Counted from the stretch's first letter, positions 1-9,313 are shown. The stretch is DNA of 37,390 nt from Saprospiraceae bacterium UBA7328 (GCA_002471345.1 DKPS01000265.1:1-37390); one strand, 5' to 3'. Program-made: numbers and translations. The notes: generated by a model not told the origin, from the letters alone.

Positions 1-120
1 GCTATTAGAAAAGCAAAAAAAAGGAAAGAAGAAGATGAGGTCGATAGGAAGTGTTCAAGTTCCGCAGAAGGCATTTTTGGAGGTCTTGAAGTTGGATTAG
101 AATTGTTAGGTTCAGATTGA
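1..120 (+). CDS. C-terminal end of an unidentified protein (partial)
   Basis: Frame 1 is open from the first base of the window to a TGA at 118-120 and encodes 39 residues. It starts with a Lys/Arg/Glu-rich stretch ([10 protein letters not shown]) and ends in a Gly/Leu-rich tail ([13 protein letters not shown]). The start lies outside the window. The length is too short to assign a family, and the open frame could be chance, although the charged then hydrophobic composition looks protein-like. No function is proposed. Confidence 0.35.
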   Translation, partial: AIRKAKKRKEEDEVDRKCSSSAEGIFGGLEVGLELLGSD

Positions 121-857
121 GTAATTTTAATCATAACAGTTTGAATATTTAAAGCCGCCTACAAATAACTGAATCAATATGGTGATAGTGTCACTGGTAA
201 AAAAGGTTGATTTTAGGGTTAATTTTACTAATTGTGCGACCTGAACCTAGAAAGCTTATCAAATCAGATAACGATTCTGACTAATATTGATCACATCAAT
301 AATCAACAAAAACAATGTCTGGGCAATTAAGCCAGATTGGTATGTTGAAGGAATGTTCTTGCCAATCTTTCATAGATCTATAAAGTATCGCTTATGTCAT
401 CATGATTGCGAACTTGGATGGCCTCACAACTGCCATCTTATCAAAGGGATATAGGCGCTAAATCTGTCAAGTAACTAATTGCCCTTCAGGATCAGCACCT
501 AACCAGATCTAAAATGCAGATAAACTTTAAGACCAAAATATAATAGAGGTGAGAAACGAAAACATTTAAAAGGACATAGTTTTCATATGGTAGTTTTTCA
601 GCAAAGAGAGTTGTATTTTTTTATTGTCTTCTTATCTTATACACAAGTTTATAATGTTTGAAGAGTTGATTCTTCTGAATAATTGTCATATGATCTAGGT
701 TTTTATTCCGCAGTAAGACATTATCCTTCTTGTATACTGGCCATATAATCATAAATGAAGGTTTATTTAGCATGCTTAGGACATTCTCAAATTGGATTCC
801 TACTTTAGTAAATAAGTGGAATTCCGCCATACAGATATTGGTTGTTAAATCTAAATA
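121..857. other. Long intergenic stretch with no convincing gene
   Basis: About 740 bases without a gene I can support. All forward frames are broken often. On the reverse strand there are short open pieces around 300-460 separated by stops, and a 69-codon ATG frame at 621-830 that resembles no family I know. Small inverted repeats are present: TCTGG/CCAGA around 318-336 and AGATTGG/CCAATCT around 333-369. The last part must contain the promoter for the gene at 858. It could be decayed coding sequence or a region with an unrecognised small RNA. Confidence 0.4.
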
Positions 858-1604
858 ATGAAAAATATCCTAAAAGTCTTTAAGCAAAAATGGGCAGAGT
901 ATCTCTTAGAGCTTTTTGTCATTATTGTGGGAATAGTCGCTGCATTTGCACTGAATAATTGGCATGAGGTGCGTAAATCAGATAATGAAGAGCATAATTT
1001 ATTGATAGCACATAAAGAAGAAATTGAAACAAACATTTCTTTTGTTGATTCTGAAATAGCCTCTAACTCAGTTAAAGTGGAGCAGATCGCTGAGTTTATA
1101 AAACTTTTCAGACCAGAAAATGAGTCGGTTACAGAGGAACAAATTGCAATAAATTTTAAAAATGCACTTTCAAGTTATTCTTATTTTGAACCAGCAGAAG
1201 GCTTGATAAAAGAAACGATGAATTCTGGGAAGTTGAGCCTAATACAAAATTCAAAACTAAGGGGCCAATTATCTCTATGGGACTCTAAATTAGTTCCATT
1301 ACGTCAACAAGAGCAATTGATAATTACTAAACACGATATATGTTTTGATTATGCGTTGAATCATGGTGATTTTAGAAGAATGAGAGAAATCACAGAAAAA
1401 GACAAAAACACATGGTATGCTATGCTGGGTCAAAATAAGTTTAATGACACCAGCAATAAATACTTAATCCAATCAAAAGAATATGAAAATCATTTAGTGT
1501 ATTACATGGGTGCTACATATTATCTCAATGATTATTATGAAACCTTCAAAAACTACATGGTAAATATCGAGGAACTCATAGATGGAGAATTAGTTAATAG
1601 ATAA
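858..1604 (+). CDS. DUF6090 family membrane protein
   Basis: A 248-residue protein with one N-terminal membrane segment (about residues 17-35, ending in a Phe-Ala-Leu-Asn-Asn-Trp pattern) and a long, charged, mostly helical remainder. An N-terminal helix of the type LLELFVIIVGIVAAFALNNW followed by a helical soluble domain is typical of DUF6090, common in Bacteroidota and of unknown function. The ATG at 858 gives a short basic leader before the membrane helix, so the bulk probably faces the periplasm or is a membrane-anchored coiled coil. It appears to be a single transcription unit, with a 69-base gap to the next gene. The family call rests on the N-terminal signature and overall length. Confidence 0.75.
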   Translation: MKNILKVFKQKWAEYLLELFVIIVGIVAAFALNNWHEVRKSDNEEHNLLIAHKEEIETNISFVDSEIASNSVKVEQIAEFIKLFRPENESVTEEQIAINFKNALSSYSYFEPAEGLIKETMNSGKLSLIQNSKLRGQLSLWDSKLVPLRQQEQLIITKHDICFDYALNHGDFRRMREITEKDKNTWYAMLGQNKFNDTSNKYLIQSKEYENHLVYYMGATYYLNDYYETFKNYMVNIEELIDGELVNR

Positions 1605-1673
1605 AAAAGTAAAGAATGATAAATGATAAAATGCATTAGCAGGCATTGATGGAGTCATGAGCTTCCACAAAAA

Positions 1674-2234
1674 ATGAAAGAATACAATTACATATTTAAG
1701 TCGGAAAGAATCGGATTCCGAAATTGGACAAATGAGGATTTAGATGAATTTGCAATTCTAAATTCTGATGAAGAAGTAATGGAACACTTTCCAAAAACAC
1801 TTACTTCGTATGAAGTTAGAGATCTCATAATTAAACTCAAAAAACATTTTTCTGAAAACGGATTCACATACTATGCAGTAGAAGTTTTGGACAGCAGAGA
1901 ATTTATAGGGATGATAGGACTTGCATTTCAAGAGTATAAAACCAGATTCACTCCTGCTATTGATATTGGTTGGAGAATAAAAAGAAAAGCTTGGGGGAAA
2001 GGTTATGCAACAGAAGGCGCGAAAAGATGTCTAGAATATGGATTTAATGAATTAGACATAAAAAAGATAATTTCAGTTTGTACGATAAACAACAGAAAAT
2101 CGGAAAATGTCATGAAGAAAATTGGTATGACTAAAATTGGAGAGTTCAATCACCCTGAATTGGTCAATTGCCCAGATTATGAAAAACACTATTGCTACGA
2201 AATAACTAAAAAAGAAAAGAGAAGCTTACAATAG
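1674..2234 (+). CDS. GNAT family N-acetyltransferase (RimJ/RimL type)
   Basis: A 186-residue protein with the full GNAT fold in order. Near the N-terminus is SERIGFRNWTNEDLDEF, typical of RimJ/RimL-like enzymes. The acetyl-CoA pyrophosphate-binding motif (KAWGKGYATEGAK) lies around residues 104-116, and the following strand-helix SVCTINNRKSENVMKKIGM matches motif B of RimJ-like proteins. Such enzymes transfer acetyl from acetyl-CoA to an amino group of a protein N-terminus, a small molecule or an antibiotic. The substrate cannot be read from the sequence. It is 69 bases downstream of the DUF6090 gene and may share its transcript. Confidence 0.9.
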   Translation: MKEYNYIFKSERIGFRNWTNEDLDEFAILNSDEEVMEHFPKTLTSYEVRDLIIKLKKHFSENGFTYYAVEVLDSREFIGMIGLAFQEYKTRFTPAIDIGWRIKRKAWGKGYATEGAKRCLEYGFNELDIKKIISVCTINNRKSENVMKKIGMTKIGEFNHPELVNCPDYEKHYCYEITKKEKRSLQ

Positions 2235-2289
2235 AATAAGAATTATCGTAGTTTACCAATCAAGTTTCCATAATCAAACTCAATGAGTT

Positions 2290-3240
2290 TCATTCTAAAG
2301 CTGTAAACTTAATCTTCCATTTCTCAGTGAAATCATAAGTCCCTGTCGTATAAAATAACTTATTCTCATCTATTGAAACAGATGGATTGCCCAGACCATT
2401 TTTATTAATTTGATCAGACATAATATTACAATCCTTCCATTCATTGTCTATGAAGGATGAGCATCTGTAAAGATCAAGTTGTGTTCCTATTGAAGCAAAA
2501 ATGACATTATCTTCATTGGGTGAAATGTAAGGCGTACAGGTGCCTGAAGTGAAATGAGTGGGGAAAACCACTTTTTTTGCTTCACGATATTTATGATCTA
2601 TCAATTCTGCCCGGTAGATATGCATATTTGAATAATCGAGATCACTAGAATGAAAGTACAAAACGCCATCTCTTGTAATACTCGGATGAGAAACATGTTT
2701 GTTCTTTAAATTTTGAATCGGAATATGCCTTGGTTCTGTCCAAGATTCACCTTTGCTTTCTGATTTCCATATCGCCCATTGATAGGAAGTATCCTGTTCT
2801 GATCTAGGTCTTGTAGATGAAAAGTAGACGGAATTTTCACTAGGGCTAAAAGATAATCCGTGATCATCATGTTCATTACTATTAATGGTAGTAGGTGTCA
2901 GTTTGAAAATTGAATCTCCTCTAATATTTGCAATCTGAATGTCAAAATTTGTGAAGTCATAATCCGAAAGAGTGATATAAAAAGAATCACCACCTGGAGT
3001 TAAAGTAGCTCTATTAATGATCTTATCAGATGGAATACTCTGAGATAAGCTCTTCATTAATTGTTCAGTAATAATATTACTTGAACTATTCTTTGAATAG
3101 ATTGCTTTTTCCTCATTACAACTAGGAAGAACAATCAACAAAAAGAACGCCAAAGTGAGATTTTTAAATAACACACTTTCAATTTGAAAAAATCCATCAT
3201 TGACTAATTGACGAATTATTGCATTCATAAATATTAGCAC
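2290..3240 (-). CDS. TolB/PD40-type beta-propeller lipoprotein
   Basis: Up to 316 residues. The body shows several PD40-like blades (TPGGDSFYITLSDYD, FSPSENSVYFSSTRP, ITRDGVLYFHSSD, ISPNEDNVIFAS, SIDENKLFYTTG), as in TolB-like and periplasmic WD40-like propellers, which usually bind peptides or other envelope proteins. The long ATG-initiated form puts 22 polar residues before the export signal. A GTG at 3174 would instead give a classic lipoprotein signal peptide (MLFKNLTLAFFLLIVLPSC, lipobox Cys at 19), so the true start is probably GTG 3174 or, less likely, ATG 3228. It follows the S9 peptidase gene on the same strand by 9 bases (long form) and probably shares its transcript, which suggests a common role in peptide handling. 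Confidence 0.75.
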   Translation of the reverse strand: MLIFMNAIIRQLVNDGFFQIESVLFKNLTLAFFLLIVLPSCNEEKAIYSKNSSSNIITEQLMKSLSQSIPSDKIINRATLTPGGDSFYITLSDYDFTNFDIQIANIRGDSIFKLTPTTINSNEHDDHGLSFSPSENSVYFSSTRPRSEQDTSYQWAIWKSESKGESWTEPRHIPIQNLKNKHVSHPSITRDGVLYFHSSDLDYSNMHIYRAELIDHKYREAKKVVFPTHFTSGTCTPYISPNEDNVIFASIGTQLDLYRCSSFIDNEWKDCNIMSDQINKNGLGNPSVSIDENKLFYTTGTYDFTEKWKIKFTALE

Positions 3241-3249
3241 ATCAATATG

Positions 3250-5142
3250 TCAATCTTTCAATTCTTTTTTCATGTTTCGATCAAGAAAGCCCATTATTTT
3301 GCTCCATCCCTCGATTTGATTTTCCTTCTTTCTAAATCCATGACCTTCATCCTCAAACAATACATAATCTACCGGTACCCCTTGTTCTTCCATGGCAGCA
3401 ACCATTTCGTCTGATTCAACTTGAAGCACTCGAGGATCTTTTGACCCTTGCAAAACCATAACAGGATTTTTTACTTGGTGACCATGAAATACTGGGGAAA
3501 TATCATACAATCGCACAGAATCTGCAGTATTTGGGTCGCCCATTTCTAGATAGAGTGCATCTTTAAAAGAACCCCACCATGGAGGGATGCTTTTTAACGT
3601 TCTAAGCCAGTTAGTTACGCCAAAAATATTAACTCCCACATTGAACTCATCTGGTACATGGGTCATCGCCCTCATCACCATATATCCTCCATATGATCCT
3701 CCTAAAATTCCAATATTATCACTTTCTACAAAGTCTAAAGAAGCCAAATAATTCTTTCCTTCTACAATGTCTTTCAGATCTACATCTCCATGCTTTTGAT
3801 CATCCATTTGAAAGAATGTCTTTCCATATCCACTACTCCCTCTATTATTCACACATAATACTGCGTATCCATGATTTACTAGATATTGATATAGTGAGGA
3901 GTAATTCAAACGTGTTTGTCCTCCAGGCCCACCATGAACTTGAATAATTCCAGGTACTTTTTGGTCTGCATTAGCATTATGAGGTTTGTACAAAATAGCA
4001 GGTATTTCTAGTCCATCAAAGGATTTGAATCGTACTACTTCACCAACAACTAAATCTGCTGGTTCAATCTCAGCATTAAGTGTAGATGTTAATTTCTCAA
4101 CTTTCTTACTTATCATATCATACATATAGAGATCACTAGGAGTACTCGACCCACCTGCATAAAATGCCATTTTGCTTTCTGAATCTGATATATTGACAGA
4201 AGTGATTTCTTTATTTCCTATGTCTGGGACAGAGATGTTTTTACCGGTTTCAGTATTGAGTATTTCTATAACCGTCTTAGCATCTTGATTGATTCCACTC
4301 ACTCTATATTTTCCTGTTTTTGAAAAGTAGGTGTACCAAATGTCCCATTCTTTTTGTAAAATTTTTTCCTTAGATCCAGAGGCAATATCATAGCTCATTA
4401 GATATTGAAACTCATCTCCTTCATCTGTCAAATAGTAAAGTTTCTTACTATCCACACTAAAGTCTGCTATGCTATGACCTGCTTGGTTTTCATTGAGTTT
4501 TGTCTCTTCACCAGTAGATAAGTCTACTAGGAATATATCTGAATCATTTGTATTTACAGATTTAGACATTGCCATATATCTTTTATCTCTTGAAAGAGAG
4601 TTTACATTTTTACCATCATCGTTTTGATAAATTCTTTTTGATGTGAAGTCAGCGATGTCCATCTCATAATAATCGAAAAATTGAGGGTTTCTTTCATTAC
4701 TCATGTAGAAGAAACTCTTATCATCATTTGCCCATCCTGCAAAATTAGATTTGGCTCCTTCGGCTGGAGTCAAATCAGTAATATTGCCGTCTGTATCTTG
4801 CATGAAAACGTGGTCAATTTCATCGCCATTGTTATCACTGGTATAGAGTATTCGATCATCATGTGGAAAATATGAAATAGGTCTTATTGACCTATCTTCA
4901 GAAGTCGTAAGAGGCTTTCTTTCTCCAGATGCGATATCAAGTTCATAAGCATTAAAAATTCCAGTTTCATTAGACCCTACTAGTAATTTTGATTCATCAG
5001 AAGAGAATGAACTTCCAAAAACACTTTTATTGGCCATGAATTGATCAATAGTATATTCATTTACAATGATTGGTACTTCGGCCTGTTTACATGAAAATGT
5101 CCAAATAGTTGCTATAGATAGGAAGAGGAAATAGTTTTTCAT
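3250..5142 (-). CDS. S9 family prolyl-oligopeptidase-like lipoprotein
   Basis: About 630 residues from the ATG at 5142. An upstream in-frame ATG at 5181 would only add 13 polar residues before the signal peptide. The N-terminus MKNYFLFLSIATIWTFSC has a lipobox with Cys18, so the protein is probably a lipoprotein. Residues about 30-370 form a beta-propeller with TolB/PD40-like repeats. The C-terminal alpha/beta hydrolase domain has an HGGPGG oxyanion region and the catalytic triad Ser in GGSYGG (about 483), Asp in GSKDPRV (about 569) and His in DEGHGF (about 601). These are features of the acylaminoacyl-peptidase/prolyl oligopeptidase (S9) group, which trims short peptides. It precedes the PD40 lipoprotein gene on the same strand. 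Confidence 0.92.
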   Translation of the reverse strand: MKNYFLFLSIATIWTFSCKQAEVPIIVNEYTIDQFMANKSVFGSSFSSDESKLLVGSNETGIFNAYELDIASGERKPLTTSEDRSIRPISYFPHDDRILYTSDNNGDEIDHVFMQDTDGNITDLTPAEGAKSNFAGWANDDKSFFYMSNERNPQFFDYYEMDIADFTSKRIYQNDDGKNVNSLSRDKRYMAMSKSVNTNDSDIFLVDLSTGEETKLNENQAGHSIADFSVDSKKLYYLTDEGDEFQYLMSYDIASGSKEKILQKEWDIWYTYFSKTGKYRVSGINQDAKTVIEILNTETGKNISVPDIGNKEITSVNISDSESKMAFYAGGSSTPSDLYMYDMISKKVEKLTSTLNAEIEPADLVVGEVVRFKSFDGLEIPAILYKPHNANADQKVPGIIQVHGGPGGQTRLNYSSLYQYLVNHGYAVLCVNNRGSSGYGKTFFQMDDQKHGDVDLKDIVEGKNYLASLDFVESDNIGILGGSYGGYMVMRAMTHVPDEFNVGVNIFGVTNWLRTLKSIPPWWGSFKDALYLEMGDPNTADSVRLYDISPVFHGHQVKNPVMVLQGSKDPRVLQVESDEMVAAMEEQGVPVDYVLFEDEGHGFRKKENQIEGWSKIMGFLDRNMKKELKD

Positions 5143-5361
5143 TCTAATTGATTTTGTTAAACGAGGGATTAAGTTAATCATTAATAATGATCGGTTTATT
5201 ATGTAGCCCTTTTTGAGTTATGATACGATTACATTTATCAAGATAATACCAATTTAGATTCATAATCAGATTGTTTTATGCAATCTATAGAACATTGAGA
5301 CCATTAATGATTCAAAGGAGAATTGATTGGTTTTCTTTAAAATTGAAAGACAATAGCATAT

Positions 5362-5910
5362 ATGAATGAATTCAAAAACCCATGGACTACTAAAACTATC
5401 GAATCAGTCTATGATAACTCATGGATAGAAGTGGAACATCATGAAGTAATCACTCCTGCGGGCACGGAAGGTATATATGGTAAAGTCAAAATGAAAAACC
5501 TTGCTATTGCGGTAATTCCTCTGGATGAAGAGTTGAATACATGGCTTGTAGGTCAATACAGATATACTATAGGAAGTTACAGCTGGGAATTGCCAATGGG
5601 AGGAGGGCCACATGGCATTGATCCGTTAGAATCAGCTAAAAGAGAATTAAAGGAAGAGACGGGAATTTTAGCAAAGGAATGGAAATTCCTAATGAAGATT
5701 CATACATCCAATTGTATTACAGATGAAACAGGGTTAGTCTATGTGGCTAAAGAATTAACTTTCGGAGAAACAAGTTTTGACGATACCGAACAAATTAAGA
5801 TTAGAAAACTTCCATTTAAGAAAGTGGTAGAAATGGTAGAGAATGGGGAAATTACGGATTCGATAACAGTCGGAGCTGTTTTACTTTTGTCACGTGAATA
5901 TGATCAATAA
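5362..5910 (+). CDS. Nudix hydrolase (ADP-ribose pyrophosphatase-like)
   Basis: A 182-residue protein with N-terminal strands as in ADP-ribose/sugar-nucleotide pyrophosphatases (VGQYRYTIGSYSWELPMGGG) followed by a Nudix box at about residues 75-97. The metal-binding core of the box, RELKEETGI, is intact. The first Glu of the textbook pattern (G-x5-E-x7-RE) is not at the expected place: an Ile stands eight residues before the Arg, and a Glu occurs four residues later. That position is not one of the essential metal ligands, so activity is likely. Family members cleave nucleoside diphosphates linked to another moiety. The exact substrate is unknown. It ends 10 bases from the convergent cytochrome gene. 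Confidence 0.88.
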   Translation: MNEFKNPWTTKTIESVYDNSWIEVEHHEVITPAGTEGIYGKVKMKNLAIAVIPLDEELNTWLVGQYRYTIGSYSWELPMGGGPHGIDPLESAKRELKEETGILAKEWKFLMKIHTSNCITDETGLVYVAKELTFGETSFDDTEQIKIRKLPFKKVVEMVENGEITDSITVGAVLLLSREYDQ

Positions 5911-5920
5911 AGTATTTATA

Positions 5921-7354
5921 CTAAAGCGTTTTCAAATATTCTATCACTGCAAATCTCTCATTTTCACTTAAATTGTCTCCAAAATAATGGCCTTGGTTCC
6001 CATATCCTTTAAGAGTAGTGTCATATGTGTATTTGTCTATTTTCTCATTCTGTTTTTCATATTTCCATCCAAGGCTTGTATAGTTATAGTCTTTAGGACT
6101 GTGTGATCTTTTCCAATATGTAGGACGTTGTTTACTGTTCAATACTCCTTCTATAGTTGGTACAGAACCATTGTGTAGATAAGGACCAGTTGCCCATACA
6201 CCATCAAGTGGTGGAGCTACATAACCAAAAGATGGAACTATATGGGCAGCATGATCTCCTTCTCCAAACCAAGAATCATTGTATAGGTCTACAAAAACTT
6301 TACGTTCATGGTAGCTTTCTGCAAGAGATGGATCAGTTTTGATTATATCATGATGCACAATGAAGTTTGGATAAGTCTCCTGTGAACCATAGGTGCCATG
6401 GCATTTGCTACATGTATTATTAAAAATCAAGCCTCCCTTTGATGCTAGTTTTTGGTCTATTTGATCAGGATACTCTGGAGCATCTAAGGATTTTATAAAG
6501 GCAACAATATCAGTGAATTTACTGTCTATCTCTTTGACTTTATCAATGTCATTCATGGTGAGCAGACTACTAGCTGTGGATATTCTGGCAAAATCTCCTC
6601 TTCCAATTCCTGTGGTAAATTGAGCGTTTTTCTTTTTGAGTAACCACCAGGCGGGAGGATCGGCAGGTGCCGTAAATTCATTAATGCTCAAAAGAGGTTC
6701 GTCACTCCATTCCATATTAGGCATCTTTCTATGAGCCAGAAGAACTTCTGTGATTTTGTCTGCACTGTTTGCTCCTACACTTTCGGTTTTGGTGTTTCCA
6801 GAAAGTGCCAATGTTGATTTATAGAATTGCTCAAATGATTCCCATTCCTTACTGTTTTTTGAATACTTCTTTTCCACCATGAAACCCATAGATTTTAAAG
6901 CAAAATCAGTGCTCATGGTGCCATCAAAGTCATAATTTCCAAGACCAATAATGTATTTGTCATCCAAAAATGCTCCATGGCAGATCAGGCAATTAGGAGC
7001 GATTATTTCTACGCCATTTGCTGAGGTTGTAGCTGTGAATACTGGTGGCATCGTTGCATTTTTACCTGACCTACCTAAGACATCATCCATCTTTGGTGCC
7101 ATTCCCATACTCTCCATGAGAGCTAAAGGAATACCGCTGTCCAAATAATCACCTTCAAGAAGGTACTTTTTACCAATGTTAGGATCACCTTTTCTCTGTG
7201 GACTCTTAGGTATTGGGAAAAAACTAGAAGCATCAAATCTGTCCGTTACTCCATTTTCTGGTAAAGTAGAGAGGCTATTACGATTGCACCCTGTTATAAT
7301 AATAAAAAAAATAATAAAAATTCTATTCACAGATATTACTTGAGTATTATACAT
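5921..7354 (-). CDS. Di-haem c-type cytochrome lipoprotein (RoxA/cytochrome c peroxidase-like)
   Basis: A 477-residue protein with a lipoprotein signal (IFIIFFIIITGC, Cys23) and two haem-attachment motifs, CLICH at 122-126 and CSKCH at 315-319. The C-terminal YVAPPLDGVWATGPYLHNGS segment is the conserved region found in RoxA-like and related di-haem cytochromes, in which redox chemistry takes place in the periplasm. The lipobox suggests membrane anchoring on the periplasmic side. The neighbours (Nudix hydrolase convergent, alpha/beta hydrolase divergent) do not reveal the substrate. It could be a peroxidase, an oxygenase or simply an electron carrier. The identity as a two-haem cytochrome is secure; the reaction is not. 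Confidence 0.88.
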   Translation of the reverse strand: MYNTQVISVNRIFIIFFIIITGCNRNSLSTLPENGVTDRFDASSFFPIPKSPQRKGDPNIGKKYLLEGDYLDSGIPLALMESMGMAPKMDDVLGRSGKNATMPPVFTATTSANGVEIIAPNCLICHGAFLDDKYIIGLGNYDFDGTMSTDFALKSMGFMVEKKYSKNSKEWESFEQFYKSTLALSGNTKTESVGANSADKITEVLLAHRKMPNMEWSDEPLLSINEFTAPADPPAWWLLKKKNAQFTTGIGRGDFARISTASSLLTMNDIDKVKEIDSKFTDIVAFIKSLDAPEYPDQIDQKLASKGGLIFNNTCSKCHGTYGSQETYPNFIVHHDIIKTDPSLAESYHERKVFVDLYNDSWFGEGDHAAHIVPSFGYVAPPLDGVWATGPYLHNGSVPTIEGVLNSKQRPTYWKRSHSPKDYNYTSLGWKYEKQNEKIDKYTYDTTLKGYGNQGHYFGDNLSENERFAVIEYLKTL

Positions 7355-7428
7355 TCAAAACATATTAAAACTGAGATGTGTTGTGAGTTTTAGTTTATTT
7401 TATGTTCACATTTCTAGATCCAAAATAA

Positions 7429-8376
7429 ATGATAAAAAAGGTAATAGGAGGTTTTTGTTTTTTACTTGTTATTGGAGGTTTTGCTTTGTATACCCCTGAT
7501 AAATCAATTGAGTTTTTAAAGACTAAATATGCAGACCAAGATTCTCGATTTGTGAATATTCATGGAATGGATATTCATTATAAAATAGAAGGAGAAGGTA
7601 TGCCACTATTATTACTTCATGGCACAGGTAGTTCTTTGCATACATGGGATGATTGGACCAATTTCCTTAAGGATTCATTTCAAGTCATTCGTCTAGACCT
7701 TCCTGCATATGGACTATCAGGTCCACGACCAGACAGAGACTATAGCATGTCTTCCTATATATCATTTTTGGATGACTTTACGGATTTTATTGGAGTGGAC
7801 TCTTTTCACATTGCAGGTAATTCTTTTGGGGGTGGACTGGCCTTTATTTATGCAGGCCATTTCCCTGAAAAGGTGGGTAAACTGATCCTGATGGATGCCG
7901 CAGGGTTGCCAAATGAGGATGAGCCTCCAATGGTTTTCAAACTCGCTTCAAGTCCAATATTGTCCATGATTTTGAAAAAGATCACGCCTAAATCTTTTAT
8001 TAAAAAGAATATGCTCGAAGTATACTATAATGATGATTTAGTAACAAAGGACATAGTGACGAGATACCATGACATGGCTACTAGAGCAGGGAACAGACAA
8101 GCTTTCATTGATAGAGTGAGATCTCCTCAAGAGGATCATTCAGAACTTCTTTTTCAATTAGAGGAACCAACATTAATTATGTGGGGAGAAGAAGATGCCT
8201 GGACTCCATATAAGAATGCAGGAATTATGCATGATATGATTCCTAATTCAAAATCAATATCAATATCTTATCCCAATGTAGGGCACCTTCCGATGGAAGA
8301 GTATCCAATTCAAAGTGCTAGAGATGCGTCGTTATTTTTATCAGAACACTTAGATAAATGGATATTGAACATATAA
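7429..8376 (+). CDS. Alpha/beta hydrolase, membrane-anchored
   Basis: A 315-residue protein with an N-terminal hydrophobic segment (about 4-21) that acts as membrane anchor or signal. The hydrolase fold follows: oxyanion region LLLHGTGSSLHTWDDW (about 61-76), nucleophile elbow GNSFGG with Ser132, Asp256 in WGEEDAWTP and His286 in VGHLPMEE. This is a complete Ser-Asp-His triad. The cap region (about 165-215) is of the lid type seen in esterases, epoxide hydrolases and C-C hydrolases, so the substrate is open. Its last 19 bases overlap the start of the YjbR-family gene, indicating coupled translation. Confidence 0.92.
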   Translation: MIKKVIGGFCFLLVIGGFALYTPDKSIEFLKTKYADQDSRFVNIHGMDIHYKIEGEGMPLLLLHGTGSSLHTWDDWTNFLKDSFQVIRLDLPAYGLSGPRPDRDYSMSSYISFLDDFTDFIGVDSFHIAGNSFGGGLAFIYAGHFPEKVGKLILMDAAGLPNEDEPPMVFKLASSPILSMILKKITPKSFIKKNMLEVYYNDDLVTKDIVTRYHDMATRAGNRQAFIDRVRSPQEDHSELLFQLEEPTLIMWGEEDAWTPYKNAGIMHDMIPNSKSISISYPNVGHLPMEEYPIQSARDASLFLSEHLDKWILNI

Positions 8377-8714
8377 GAGAGTATTGCCTATCTAAACCAT
8401 TTACCACAGAAGGTTTCCCGTTTGATGAAACGACCTTGGTTTTTAAAGTGATGGGCAAAATGTTTGCTATCATGGGATTGGAACAAATAGATCCATTTAT
8501 TAATTTGAAGTGTGATCCAGAAAGATCAGTAGAACTAAGAGAAGAGTATGAAGATGTGCAACCGGGATGGCATATGAGCAAAGTACATTGGAATTCCGTT
8601 TATGTGGAGCGAGGACTAGATAAGAAGTTTATAATTCAATTAATAGATCATTCTTATGAATTGATTGTGGCAAAACTTCCCAAAAAATTGAAAATTGAAA
8701 TGGGCCTGGCTTAA
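8358..8714 (+). CDS. MmcQ/YjbR family protein
   Basis: A 118-residue protein matching the YjbR fold throughout: an N-terminal helix EHIREYCLSKPFTTEGFPFDETTLVFKVMGKMFA, then ECDPE-like LKCDPERSVELREEYEDVQPGWHMSKVHWNSVY, and a C-terminal helix DHSYELIVAKLPKK. These proteins have a CyaY-like (frataxin-like) topology. Some are described as DNA-binding, but the function is not established. The start lies 19 bases inside the upstream hydrolase gene in another frame, so the two are probably co-translated. Confidence 0.9.
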   Translation: MDIEHIREYCLSKPFTTEGFPFDETTLVFKVMGKMFAIMGLEQIDPFINLKCDPERSVELREEYEDVQPGWHMSKVHWNSVYVERGLDKKFIIQLIDHSYELIVAKLPKKLKIEMGLA

Positions 8715-8727
8715 TTATATTGAGATA

Positions 8728-8759
8728 GACCTGAAGGGATTTTTGAAACCTGCCAGGTC
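8728..8759. terminator. Inverted repeat between convergent genes
   Basis: GACCTG (8728-8733) and CAGGTC (8754-8759) can pair across a 20-base spacer that contains a T-run, and the right arm is part of a smaller palindrome (CCTG-C-CAGG). It lies between the convergent YjbR and YceI genes, where a bidirectional terminator would be expected. The right arm resembles the AACCTGNCAGGTT palindromes that recur between genes in many Bacteroidota (from memory, not checked). There is no strong T-tract directly after the stem. Confidence 0.35.
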
Positions 8760-8764
8760 GTCTA

Positions 8765-9313
8765 TTAGACTTTTTTGAATAAGAGTTCGAATTCTAAGTC
8801 AAATTCATTTTTGATAGCATAATTCCCCAAATCCTGAAAGTAACTGGCAGAATTGTATTTGATATTAAATTGAGTACGATCTATGTTTGCCTTTCCGTTA
8901 ATTGTAAGTTGATTTTTCACTTTAGAAAAATGGACATCAATATTTACCTCCTTTGAAAAACCATTCAATTCCAGTATTCCTTTTACCTCCTTCATATCAT
9001 AAGATATTATTGTGAAGGTGCTTGTTGGATATTTGATCACATTAAAGAAGTCCTTATTCTTTAGATGTTTTTCCAACTCTTTGTCCTTGTGATTGATTGT
9101 ACTCATGTCGATGATTATTTTTCCTGATAGTTTTGATCCATCGTATGTAAGAAAAGCATTTTTCAGGTTTATTGTACCACTTTGAGTAAAGCCTCCTACC
9201 TCTCCGTATCCCTTCCATTTTATTTTGCTTTCTGATAGCATAGGGTGGTAATTTTGTGCACTTATCAATGTTAAGTGAAAGCATATTATTGAAATTGCAA
9301 ATATCGTTTTCAT
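8765..9313 (-). CDS. YceI family protein
   Basis: A 182-residue protein with a cleavable signal peptide (about residues 1-19, ending at Ala-Gln) and the YceI lipocalin-like body. Landmarks are SESKIKWKGYGEVGGFTQSGTI near the N-terminus, IDMSTINHKDKELEKHLKNKDFF, YPTSTFTI, and a C-terminal FNIKYNS. YceI proteins bind isoprenoid-type or other amphiphilic ligands in the periplasm; many are stress-induced. Its ATG overlaps the TGA that ends the interrupted upstream reading frame (ATGA at 9310-9313), which suggests translational coupling to that gene in the ancestral state. Confidence 0.92.
   Translation of the reverse strand: MKTIFAISIICFHLTLISAQNYHPMLSESKIKWKGYGEVGGFTQSGTINLKNAFLTYDGSKLSGKIIIDMSTINHKDKELEKHLKNKDFFNVIKYPTSTFTIISYDMKEVKGILELNGFSKEVNIDVHFSKVKNQLTINGKANIDRTQFNIKYNSASYFQDLGNYAIKNEFDLEFELLFKKV

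Noticed and set aside
621..830. 69-codon reverse-strand ORF upstream of the DUF6090 gene
   Set aside because: It has no recognisable family, no supporting neighbour and lies in a gap with other broken frames; it may be chance.
3693..3947. ORF opposite the S9 peptidase gene, and similar antisense ORFs at 4681-4875, 6157-6342, 16129-16863 and 17386-17926
   Set aside because: They lie wholly opposite well-supported genes, with compositions expected from shadow frames.
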